From NCBI RefSeq assembly GCF_016862435.1, contig NZ_BOMY01000002.1:62001-126000 (forward strand): a stretch of DNA of 64,000 nt. Reading direction: 5' to 3'. Of this stretch, positions 8,309 to 15,221 are shown one piece after another. The notes below the pieces were generated by a model. It did not search any database. It saw only the letters and a list, made by a program, of their open reading frames with translations, and was not told the DNA's origin. Both the position numbers and the translations under genes were made by a program. Source of the stretch: Paractinoplanes tereljensis. Lineage in GTDB: Bacteria; Actinomycetota; Actinomycetes; Mycobacteriales; Micromonosporaceae. Every line of letters starts with the position of its first letter. Positions within the stretch are counted from its first letter, which is position 1.

Positions 8309-8767
8309 ATGATTGCCCGCCCCGCCGGCCACGCGGACGCCGACGAGTTGATCCGCCTGCGAGCCGTGATGTTGCAGAGCCTGAGCCCGTCGGACTGGGA
8401 CGACGCTTGGCGGGAACCTGCCCGGCAGACGCTGACCGAGCGGCTGGGGTCGCCCGCGCTGGCCGCGTTCGTGGTCGACCGGCCGGACGGCACCGGACTG
8501 GCCTCCTGCGCGATCGGCACCGTCGAGACCCGGCTGGGCAGCCCCGGCAACCCGGCCGGCCGCTCCGGGTACGTCTTCAGCGTCGCCACCGACCCCGACA
8601 TGCGTCGCCGGGGCTTCAGCCGGCAATGCCTGACCGCGCTCCTTCAGTGGTTCCGCGAGCAGGGCATCGGCAAGGTGGACCTACGGGCGTCACCCGACGG
8701 TGAGCCGCTGTACCGCTCGCTGGGCTTCGTCCGCACCCCGGATCCGGCGATGCGCCTGCGGCTCTGA
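8309..8767 (+). CDS. GNAT family N-acetyltransferase
   Basis: The 152-residue protein fits a single GNAT domain: starts IARPAGHADADELIRLR, has the acetyl-CoA binding motif A as VFSVATDPDMRRRGFSRQCLT (R/Q-x-x-G-x-A equivalent RRRGFS) and ends with LYRSLGFVRT, the usual C-terminal strand. Acceptor unknown. No Shine-Dalgarno is obvious before ATG 8309, so the transcript may be leaderless. Confidence 0.82.
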   Translation: MIARPAGHADADELIRLRAVMLQSLSPSDWDDAWREPARQTLTERLGSPALAAFVVDRPDGTGLASCAIGTVETRLGSPGNPAGRSGYVFSVATDPDMRRRGFSRQCLTALLQWFREQGIGKVDLRASPDGEPLYRSLGFVRTPDPAMRLRL

Positions 8768-8854
8768 CAGTTATGCCAGCATTGTCGGATTTCGGGACGG
8801 GAATACGACACCGTGTCGACCTCGACGTCCGGGGCTAGTGTGTGAAAACCTGCA

Positions 8855-8871
8855 GTCTGCAAAATGCAGAC
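8855..8871 (+). promoter_or_regulatory. Inverted repeat upstream of the DUF5753 gene
   Basis: Perfect 7-3-7 inverted repeat: GTCTGCA-AAA-TGCAGAC. An earlier possible start codon (8864) falls inside it, which argues for a later start. Its core CTGCAAAATGCAG resembles TTGCAATTCGCAG at 9857-9869 upstream of the neighbouring XRE gene, so both may be sites for XRE regulators of this cluster. Confidence 0.5.
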
Positions 8872-8917
8872 GGCCGAAGGCTGTCGGAACTATGCTGACC
8901 TGATGAGAGGACCGGGA

Positions 8918-9535
8918 ATGGGTTCGGTGGAGATCAACGACGCCCGAGGGCCAGAGGCCTTCAATCAGCTGATGAGGCTGGAGCAGGAGTCGACGGAGAT
9001 CTTCCAGGTCCAGCCCAATTTCCTCCCGGGCCTGCTGCAGGTCGAGGGCTACGCCGCCTCGATGATCGGTGGGATCGCTCAGCTGGCACCCGGCGCCACC
9101 GAGCTCACCGAGCGCGTCGGCGTCCGCATGCAACGGGCTCGCGCGTTCGAGTCACGGCTGAAGGGCACACGGCCGCCGCGGCTCTGGGCCGTGATCGACG
9201 AGGCCGCTGTCCGCCGCGTCGTCGGCGGTCCGGCGGTGATGCGCGAGCAGCTCGACCATCTCGTCGCGGTGTCCAAGCTCGACACCATCACGCTGGCGAT
9301 CGTCCCCCTCGGCCACGGGGCATACCCCGGCCTGACCGGGTCGCTCGAGATCCACCAGGTCGCCGAGGGGCCAGCCGCGGTGTTCTTCGAAGGCGTCAAC
9401 GGCGACGAGATCGATACCGACCCGGAGCTGGTCCGGCGGCACCGCGAGACGGTCGAGTCAATGCTCACGTCGGCGGTCACCGGCGCCGAGGCGACCGCCC
9501 TACTCGAGTCGATCAGCGGATCGCTGTCGTCCTGA
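8918..9535 (+). CDS. DUF5753 protein lacking a helix-turn-helix domain
   Basis: This 205-residue protein matches the C-terminal ligand/partner domain of actinobacterial XRE regulators (IFQVQPNFLPGLLQVEGYA, then ERVGVRMQRARAF, RLWAVIDEAAVRR, LDTITLAIVPLGHGAYPGLTG) but has no HTH ahead of it. Starts at 8864, 8903 and 8918 are possible; 8918 has GAGAGG (8905-8910) 7 nt upstream. Without a DNA-binding domain it may modulate other XRE proteins such as that at 9900 (inference). Its 3' end overlaps the convergent DUF397 pseudogene by 23 bp. Confidence 0.72.
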   Translation: MGSVEINDARGPEAFNQLMRLEQESTEIFQVQPNFLPGLLQVEGYAASMIGGIAQLAPGATELTERVGVRMQRARAFESRLKGTRPPRLWAVIDEAAVRRVVGGPAVMREQLDHLVAVSKLDTITLAIVPLGHGAYPGLTGSLEIHQVAEGPAAVFFEGVNGDEIDTDPELVRRHRETVESMLTSAVTGAEATALLESISGSLSS

Positions 9536-9704
9536 CGTCGTCAACGAACGCCGTCCAGGCGTCGCGCCCGAAGGTAAGCACCGGCCCGGCCGGATCCTTC
9601 GAATCGCGGATGTAGACCGCATCGCCCTTCTCGGCGATCTCCACGCAAGCGCCCCCGGAACTCCGTGTGCTCTTCCGTCAGGTGAGGTGGCCTCGATAGT
9701 CCAT
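9513..9704 (-). pseudogene. DUF397 gene interrupted by a TGA at its conserved tryptophan
   Basis: Reading the minus strand from ATG 9704 gives MDYRGHLT, then TGA (9680-9678), then RKSTRSSGGACVEIAEKG, VYIRDSKDPAGPVLTFGRDA and WTAFVDDVRTTAIR. This is a complete DUF397 protein of 63 codons except that codon 9, where the family has the W of its WRKS motif, is TGA instead of TGG. A strong GGGAGGG Shine-Dalgarno precedes the ATG. DUF397 proteins normally partner XRE/DUF5753 regulators. A single base change explains the break; readthrough or restart at the GTG of 'CVEI' cannot be excluded. Confidence 0.75.
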
Positions 9705-9856
9705 CGTCCCTCCCGCCATCGGCTCGGCCACATGTCCTGCCACCATGAAGCCGACCGATCACTCACAGTACCGGATATTCAGAGCCATTCATGTCTCCTG
9801 AAGTTCTGGCATTCGCGCCGAAATACGATAGGCTCTCGCCGATGGGTTTCGGCTAC

Positions 9857-9869
9857 TTGCAATTCGCAG
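9857..9869 (+). promoter_or_regulatory. Candidate XRE operator TTGCAATTCGCAG
   Basis: Partial palindrome (TGC-AATTC-GCA core) 30 nt before ATG 9900. It matches the 8857-8869 motif at 9 of 13 positions. It may be an autoregulatory site of the XRE/DUF5753 protein. Confidence 0.4.
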
Positions 9870-9899
9870 ATCCCTTTGACTCACCGGGGCAACACCTGG

Positions 9900-10823
9900 A
9901 TGATCGAGGCCATGCCCGACTCGCCTGATTCCTCCGCCGCGACCAGTACGCCGGAGGTCGGTCCCGCCGTTGCCCGCGAGCTGGTCCGGTTTCGGCTGAA
10001 GCAGCTTCGTGAGGCCAGCGAGTTGTCGCCGGCCACCGTCGCCGAGCACACCGGCTGGTCGATCTCGAAGCTGGCCCGGATCGAAAAAGGCGAGGTCACC
10101 GTCCAGCCGCTTGAGGTGCGCGCGCTGCTCACCTACTACGGTGTCGACGACCCCGACGAAATGGCCGCGCTGGCCCGGCTCTCCCAGGCTTCTCGCACCC
10201 GGCAGTGGTACAGCAAGCATCGACTCGAGGGCGATTTCCAACGCTTCGTGGCGTACGAGAGCGAAGCCAAGACCATCAATGTTTGGCAGATGCTGTTCAT
10301 CCCGGGACTTCTCCAGACGCGGGAATACGCTCATGCGGTCACCGGTCTGTCCACTCGGCGCAGCCCCGATGACAAAGAGACTCTCGCGCGGGTCAAATTG
10401 CGCATGGACCGGCAACAGGCATTCCAGGAGCGGCTGGCCAAGTCAGGTCCGCCGCGCATGGTGGCGGTGATCGACGAGGCCGTCCTGCGACGTCCGATCG
10501 GCGGCCGCGACGCCCTGCGCCGGCAGCTGACGCACCTTCTCGAACTGGCCGCCGAGCCGGCCTACTCGATCGGCGTGATCCCGATCGACATGGTTCATCA
10601 GCCTGGCATCGGTGGCAACTTCGAGCTGCTGCAATTCGGCGGCGAGCGCCACAAGGACGTTCTTTTCGTCGAAGCTGCGGCCGGTGCCGACGCGCTGATT
10701 ACGGACAAGGAACGGACAGAACTGTTCCAAGAAATCTTCAAAGATCTGCTCGCCTATGGCCGCACCGGGGAGGACGCGATCGAGACGATCGAGCAGATTC
10801 GGGACTCCATTCGGACTCCCTGA
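9900..10823 (+). CDS. XRE family regulator with HTH and DUF5753 domains
   Basis: A full-length member of about 307 residues. The HTH occupies residues 20-80 (LKQLREASELSPATVAEHTG, WSISKLARIEKGEVTVQP), followed by the DUF5753 domain from about residue 110 (WQMLFIPGLLQTREYAHAV, RMDRQQAFQERL, MVAVIDEAVLRRPIGG, SIGVIPIDMVHQPGIGGNFE). Such proteins control development or secondary metabolism in Streptomyces relatives, usually with a small DUF397 partner; here the adjacent DUF397 gene is broken. Start is uncertain: ATG 9900 or ATG 9912, neither with a good Shine-Dalgarno. It converges on the DUF6232 gene with 3 bp between. Confidence 0.88.
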   Translation: MIEAMPDSPDSSAATSTPEVGPAVARELVRFRLKQLREASELSPATVAEHTGWSISKLARIEKGEVTVQPLEVRALLTYYGVDDPDEMAALARLSQASRTRQWYSKHRLEGDFQRFVAYESEAKTINVWQMLFIPGLLQTREYAHAVTGLSTRRSPDDKETLARVKLRMDRQQAFQERLAKSGPPRMVAVIDEAVLRRPIGGRDALRRQLTHLLELAAEPAYSIGVIPIDMVHQPGIGGNFELLQFGGERHKDVLFVEAAAGADALITDKERTELFQEIFKDLLAYGRTGEDAIETIEQIRDSIRTP

Positions 10824-10826
10824 GTG

Positions 10827-11273
10827 CTACCAGCGGTTGGCTTCGATCGCTCGGATCACGGCGCGCCGCACCTGCTCGAACTCGCGCTGGTCGCGGCTGC
10901 GGAACAGCACGGTCTGCTGGCCGCGGTGGGTGGCTCGTAGCTCCATCCAGCGTGGATTACGGCGGCTGTCGAGCAGGATCGCGGCGGCGAGGCCGCCGGC
11001 GTCGATGACGGCCACGCCGAGCAGGACCGCCACCCCGAAGAACGCGGAGAGCGCCAGGCCGAGCAGCAGTTCGATGCCGCCGCTGATGAGCGCGACCTTG
11101 CGAGCCGGGTACTGGTACGAGAGGACTCGCGTCAACTGGCTCAGGTCGCGAACCAGGAAGAAACCCTCGTCGACGGCATCGATGTGGTGGCTGGTGACGC
11201 GAATGCGGCGACCGCGGTAGTAGACGGTCTGCCCGCTGTGACTGGCTGCCGAGGTACCCGAATTGAGTGCCAT
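10827..11273 (-). CDS. DUF6232 family membrane protein
   Basis: The 148-residue protein begins with the family pattern TVYYRGRRIRVTSHHIDA and FLVRDLSQLTRV, then has two closely spaced membrane helices (about residues 60-105) and a basic cytoplasmic tail (RATHRGQQTVLFRSRDQREF). Function unknown; family members often neighbour XRE/DUF397 loci. ATG 11273 is preferred over 11297 because a perfect AAGGAGGT lies 4 nt upstream. A 16-bp inverted repeat lies 32 nt upstream of the start. Confidence 0.75.
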   Translation of the reverse strand: MALNSGTSAASHSGQTVYYRGRRIRVTSHHIDAVDEGFFLVRDLSQLTRVLSYQYPARKVALISGGIELLLGLALSAFFGVAVLLGVAVIDAGGLAAAILLDSRRNPRWMELRATHRGQQTVLFRSRDQREFEQVRRAVIRAIEANRW

Positions 11274-11304
11274 GACGACCTCCTTGATGTAACTCATCGT
11301 GAGG

Positions 11305-11320
11305 TGTCAGACGGCTGACA
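11305..11320 (-). promoter_or_regulatory. Inverted repeat upstream of the DUF6232 gene
   Basis: Perfect 6-4-6 repeat TGTCAG-ACGG-CTGACA, 32 nt before the start codon. A second repeat, CTGCG-TTA-CGCAG, lies at 11361-11373. Either may be an operator; the gap of 237 bp between the DUF6232 start and the aminopeptidase start is otherwise AT-richer promoter DNA. Confidence 0.45.
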
Positions 11321-11510
11321 GCAAGCGGCGAACAAGGAAAACCTGTCGGCTGTACGCTAACTGCGTTACGCAGGTTCGAAGATAAGACACGTTTGCCAGA
11401 TATTGTGTAGAAAAGTTTGTGGCTTTCGTTGGCATTCGTTCCTTGGCCCGCAAACTGCACCATGTCACGGGGCACCACCGGCACTTCACCGCTGATCTAG
11501 TCTGTCCCGC

Positions 11511-12707
11511 ATGGGACAGATCGAGCGCTTAGCTGACCTGGTCGTCCGGGCCGGGGTCAATGTCCAGCCGGGTCAGGGCGTCGTGGTCGACAGCGACACC
11601 GCGCATCTGGAGATCGCCCGCGCCGTGGTCGAGGCCGCCTATCGGGCCGGGGCCGGCTGGGTGGAGGTCATCTTCACCGACGGGCCGATCCAGCGATCGG
11701 CGGTCGATCACGCGACGGTCGAGGAGCTCTCCGCGAGCCGGCCGTGGGCGCTCGCCCGGATCGCCGAGTGGCGGGCCGCCGGGGTCGCCTCGATCGGGCT
11801 GGTCGGCGACCCCGACCCGCACCTGTTCGACGGTGCCGACCCGGCCCGGGTGGCCGCCCGCCGGCACGACGAGGTGCGGGCCCGGCGGGACGCGATGTTC
11901 GCCGGCATGCGCTGGTCGCTGGTGGCGGCGCCGAACCCGGGCTGGGCCAAGCAGATCTTCGGTGAGCCCGACGTCGACCGGCTGTGGGCGGCGGTGAGCA
12001 CCGCGATGCGGCTCGACTCGGCCGATCCGGTCGCCGAGTGGCAGGCCCGCACGGCCACCCTCGCGGCCCGGGCCAAGCAGCTCGACGCGCTGGAGCTGAC
12101 CGCCGTGCACTACCTCGGCGAGGGCACCGACCTGGCGGTCGGGCTGCCGCCGAACGCGCGCTGGACCGGCGGCGGGCTGATCGACCACGACGGCATCCCC
12201 TACCTGCCCAACCTCCCCACCGAGGAGGTCTTCACCAGCCCCGACCGGCGGCGCGCGGACGGCACGATCCGGGTCACCCGGCCGATGGTGATCGCGGGTC
12301 AGCTGATCACCGGGCTGCGGGTGACGTTCAAGGGCGGGCGGATCACCGAGGTGTGGGCGGACGAGGGCGGCGACGTGATCCGCGCCCAGATCGACGCCGA
12401 CGAGGGTGCCCGGTTCCTGGGTGAGGTGTCGCTTGTCGACCGGGACAGCCGGATCGCGAAGGCCGGCATCGTCTTCCACAACACGCTCTACGACGAGAAC
12501 GCCGGTTGCCACGTGGCCTGGGGGCAGAGCTTCCCGTGGTCGGTCGAGGGCGGCCTGGCGATGACCCCGGAGCAGCGGGTCGACCTGGGGCTGAACCAGT
12601 CCGGCGTGCACACCGACGTGGTCATCGGCGGCGACGGCATCACGGTCACCGGCACCGGGCCGCGCGGCACTGTCGACATCATCCGGGACGACGAGTGGGT
12701 GCTGTGA
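11511..12707 (+). CDS. M29 family aminopeptidase
   Basis: A 398-residue metallopeptidase of the thermophilic aminopeptidase (M29) family. Metal ligands can be placed in NLPTEEVFT (E near 237), LGEVSLVD (E near 304), HNTLYDENAGCHVAWG (H near 323) and SGVHTDVVIGG (H and D near 367-369). The length is usual. It removes N-terminal residues from peptides in the cytoplasm with two metal ions (family knowledge). ATG 11511 is only 3 codons from the conserved 'LADLVVRAGVNVQPGQ' opening. It appears to be a single gene; the methyltransferase downstream is 66 bp away. Confidence 0.9.
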   Translation: MGQIERLADLVVRAGVNVQPGQGVVVDSDTAHLEIARAVVEAAYRAGAGWVEVIFTDGPIQRSAVDHATVEELSASRPWALARIAEWRAAGVASIGLVGDPDPHLFDGADPARVAARRHDEVRARRDAMFAGMRWSLVAAPNPGWAKQIFGEPDVDRLWAAVSTAMRLDSADPVAEWQARTATLAARAKQLDALELTAVHYLGEGTDLAVGLPPNARWTGGGLIDHDGIPYLPNLPTEEVFTSPDRRRADGTIRVTRPMVIAGQLITGLRVTFKGGRITEVWADEGGDVIRAQIDADEGARFLGEVSLVDRDSRIAKAGIVFHNTLYDENAGCHVAWGQSFPWSVEGGLAMTPEQRVDLGLNQSGVHTDVVIGGDGITVTGTGPRGTVDIIRDDEWVL

Positions 12708-12773
12708 TCCGCGTTCGCTGAGGGCGGACCGTCCGGGGCGGCGGGCCGGGCCGGGCGGCGGCAGCATGAGGTG

Positions 12774-13439
12774 ATGACGCCCATCGCGGTTTACGACGAG
12801 ATCGCCGACTGGTACGAGAAGCAGTTCCTGCCGGCGTCGACCCCCGGTGACCCGATCGGGATCCGGGCCTCGCTGGCGGAATTGCTCGGGCCCGGTGACG
12901 GGCTCTGCCTCGAGGTGGGTTGCGGCACCGGGGTGCACGCCGCTCAGCTGCGTGAGCTCGGTTGGAATCCGGTCGGGGTCGATCTTTCGACGCGCATGTT
13001 GGCGTACGCCCGGGAAAGGCTGCCGATCGCTCGGGGTGATGCGACCCGGCTGCCGGTCCGCGACGCCGCGCTTGGCGCGGTCGTCGCGATGATGGTGCAC
13101 ACCGACATGCCGGACTACCCGGCCGTGCTGCGGGAGGTCGCCCGAGTGCTACGGCCGGGCGGGGTGTTCGTGCATGTCGGGGTGCATCCGGCGTTCTGCG
13201 GCGGGTTCGCCGACCGCTCCGACCCGGAGGCCGTGGTCATCAGCCGCGGTTATCTGGACGGGTACTGGACCAAACATTCGTGGACCACCGAGGGAGTACG
13301 CAATCGGGTCGGCGCGACGCATTTGCCGCTGCCGGCACTGTTGCGGGCTTTTCTGGACGCCGGTCTGGTGCTGACCGATTTCGCCGAGGGCGGTGATCCG
13401 GTGCCCACGACCCTGTCCATCAAAGCCATCAGACCATGA
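12774..13439 (+). CDS. Class I SAM-dependent methyltransferase
   Basis: The 221-residue protein has the methyltransferase-11 pattern: YDEIADWYEKQF, motif I LCLEVGCGTGVHAAQLRELG at about residues 45-64, an acidic end to beta 2 (GVDLSTRML), motif II-like LPVRDAALGAVVAMMV and REVARVLRPGGVFVHVG. The substrate is unknown. GTG 12771 and ATG 12774 are alternative starts; the GAGG at 12768 is too close to be a good ribosome site. The 3' end overlaps the convergent small membrane protein gene by 11 bp. Confidence 0.82.
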   Translation: MTPIAVYDEIADWYEKQFLPASTPGDPIGIRASLAELLGPGDGLCLEVGCGTGVHAAQLRELGWNPVGVDLSTRMLAYARERLPIARGDATRLPVRDAALGAVVAMMVHTDMPDYPAVLREVARVLRPGGVFVHVGVHPAFCGGFADRSDPEAVVISRGYLDGYWTKHSWTTEGVRNRVGATHLPLPALLRAFLDAGLVLTDFAEGGDPVPTTLSIKAIRP

Positions 13440-13563
13440 AGAGCATGGCGGAAGCACCCAACAGGACCAGCAGCAGGACCGCGATGAGCAGGCCCTTTTC
13501 CGCGGCGGCGGCATCGGTGGCGTCGGTGATGGCAGTGGTCGTGGCGAGCGGCTCGCTGCTCAT
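13429..13563 (-). CDS. Small single-pass membrane protein (44 aa)
   Basis: A short gene with a GGAGG Shine-Dalgarno 9 nt upstream of ATG 13563. The product has a threonine/alanine-rich N-terminal half and one C-terminal helix, GLLIAVLLLVLLGASAMLFMV, ending at the membrane exit. Function unknown; it could be a small membrane regulator. Evidence is the ribosome site, coding-like composition and a clear hydrophobic helix. It could still be spurious. Confidence 0.5.
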   Translation of the reverse strand: MSSEPLATTTAITDATDAAAAEKGLLIAVLLLVLLGASAMLFMV

Positions 13564-13632
13564 GGGCTGATCCCTCCGGGGACTGTGAGCGGGCACGTTC
13601 AAGGTGCGCCTACTCGTCAAGGGGCATAGCGT

Positions 13633-13650
13633 GAGGTCGTCTTTGACCTC
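13633..13650 (+). promoter_or_regulatory. Inverted repeat just upstream of the phospholipase D start
   Basis: Perfect 6-6-6 repeat GAGGTC-GTCTTT-GACCTC, ending 17 nt before GTG 13668. It could be an operator or a hairpin in the 5' leader next to the ribosome site. Confidence 0.35.
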
Positions 13651-13667
13651 GAAAGGGCTGTGTCTCG

Positions 13668-15221
13668 GTGGATTGGTTTCTCAATGCGCAGGAGCGCGGC
13701 AACCCGGACTCCTCCATACCCTCGTGGTGCGGTGGAAACACCGCCGAACCGCTAATTCATGGAATAACGTATTTTGACCGGCTGGTGTCCGAGGTGGAAA
13801 GCCTCCGCGAGGGTGACCACCTGTTCTTCACCGACTGGCGCGGCGACCCGGACCAGCGGATGCGCGACGACGGCCCGACGGTGGCCGAGTTGTTCGGTGC
13901 GGCCGCCAAGCGCGGGGTCATCGTCAAGGGCCTGCTGTGGCGGTCCCATCTGGACAAGTTCGCGTACAGCGAGGAGGAGAACCGCAACCTCGGCGACGAC
14001 ATCAACGCGGCCGGCGGCGAGGTGCTGCTCGACCAGCGGGTCCGGCGCGGCGGTTCACACCACCAGAAACTGGTCATACTCCGGCATCCCGGGCGTCCCG
14101 AGCTGGACATCGCCTTCGCCGGTGGCATCGATCTGTGCCACAGCCGGCGCGACACCGCCGACCACCACGGTGATCCGCAGGCGGTGCAGATGTCCTCGGC
14201 GTACGGGAAGAATCCGCCCTGGCACGACGTGCAGCTCGCGCTGCGCGGCCCGGTGGTCGGCGTCCTGGATCTCTGTTTCCGGGAGCGCTGGACCGATCCC
14301 ACCCCGCTCGACCAGCACGGCCCGATCTCCACGGTCGTCGACCGTCTGCGGCACGCCGACCAGCACGCGGACCGGCTCCCGCCGCAGCCGCCGGACCCGC
14401 CTTCGTGTGGGCCGCACAATATCCAGGTTCTGCGGACATATCCGGCTATGCGGCCGCCGTACAGTTTTGCCCGGAAGGGTGAGCGGACCGTGGCCCGCGG
14501 CTACACCAAGGCGATCCGCAACGCGCGCCGGCTGGTTTACCTGGAAGATCAGTACCTGTGGTCGACCGAGGTGGCCGACCTGTTCGCCGCCGCGCTGACC
14601 GACAACCCGGAACTGCACCTCATCGCGGTCGTGCCCCGGCATCCCGACGTCGATGGCCGGTTCGCGCTGCCGCCCAACGAGATCGGCCGCGAGGAAGCGA
14701 TCAACCTGTGCCGCCGGGCCGCCCCCGACCGGGTCCACGTCTTCGACCTGGAAAATCACGCCGGCACCCCGGTCTACGTGCACGCGAAGGTCTGCGTCAT
14801 CGACGACGTGTGGTGCAGCGTCGGCAGTGACAACTTCAACCGCCGGTCCTGGACCCACGACAGCGAGCTCTCCTGCGCCACCCTCGACGAGACGATGGAC
14901 GAGCGGTCGCCCAACTCCTGGGGGCCCCGCCGCTTCGCGCGGGACCTTCGCCTCGCGCTGACGCGCGAACATCTCGACCGGGACGACGACCGGGGACTGA
15001 TCGACCCGCTTGATGTCGTACGGGAAATGACCGTCACCGCCGACCGCCTGCAGTCCTGGAAGGACGGTGGCCGGAAGGGTCCCCGGCCGCCCGGCCGGGT
15101 GTTCCCGCACCAGACCGAGCGGTTGCCCTGGTTCCAACGGTTGTGGGCGATCCCGGCGTACCGGCTGGCCTACGACCCGGACGGCCGGCCGTGGCGGACC
15201 CGGCGCTCGGGGACCTGGTAG
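13668..15221 (+). CDS. Phospholipase D family protein
   Basis: The 517-residue protein has two HKD motifs: HHQKLVILRHPGRPELD (H132-x-K134) and VHAKVCVIDDVWCSVGSDN (H372-x-K374), each followed by a G/S-x-x-N-type segment. This is the arrangement of active PLD enzymes, which form a phosphohistidine intermediate and hydrolyse or transfer phosphatidyl groups. No signal peptide is seen, so it may be cytoplasmic or membrane-associated. GTG 13668 is the only start close to the conserved N-terminus; GAAAGGG lies 10 nt upstream. The last 52 bp overlap the convergent methyltransferase gene. Confidence 0.88.
   Translation: MDWFLNAQERGNPDSSIPSWCGGNTAEPLIHGITYFDRLVSEVESLREGDHLFFTDWRGDPDQRMRDDGPTVAELFGAAAKRGVIVKGLLWRSHLDKFAYSEEENRNLGDDINAAGGEVLLDQRVRRGGSHHQKLVILRHPGRPELDIAFAGGIDLCHSRRDTADHHGDPQAVQMSSAYGKNPPWHDVQLALRGPVVGVLDLCFRERWTDPTPLDQHGPISTVVDRLRHADQHADRLPPQPPDPPSCGPHNIQVLRTYPAMRPPYSFARKGERTVARGYTKAIRNARRLVYLEDQYLWSTEVADLFAAALTDNPELHLIAVVPRHPDVDGRFALPPNEIGREEAINLCRRAAPDRVHVFDLENHAGTPVYVHAKVCVIDDVWCSVGSDNFNRRSWTHDSELSCATLDETMDERSPNSWGPRRFARDLRLALTREHLDRDDDRGLIDPLDVVREMTVTADRLQSWKDGGRKGPRPPGRVFPHQTERLPWFQRLWAIPAYRLAYDPDGRPWRTRRSGTW

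Noticed and set aside
9500..9766. Minus-strand 88-codon frame at the DUF397 locus
   Set aside because: A different frame of the same strand gives an unmistakable DUF397 sequence; the 88-codon frame has no family resemblance.
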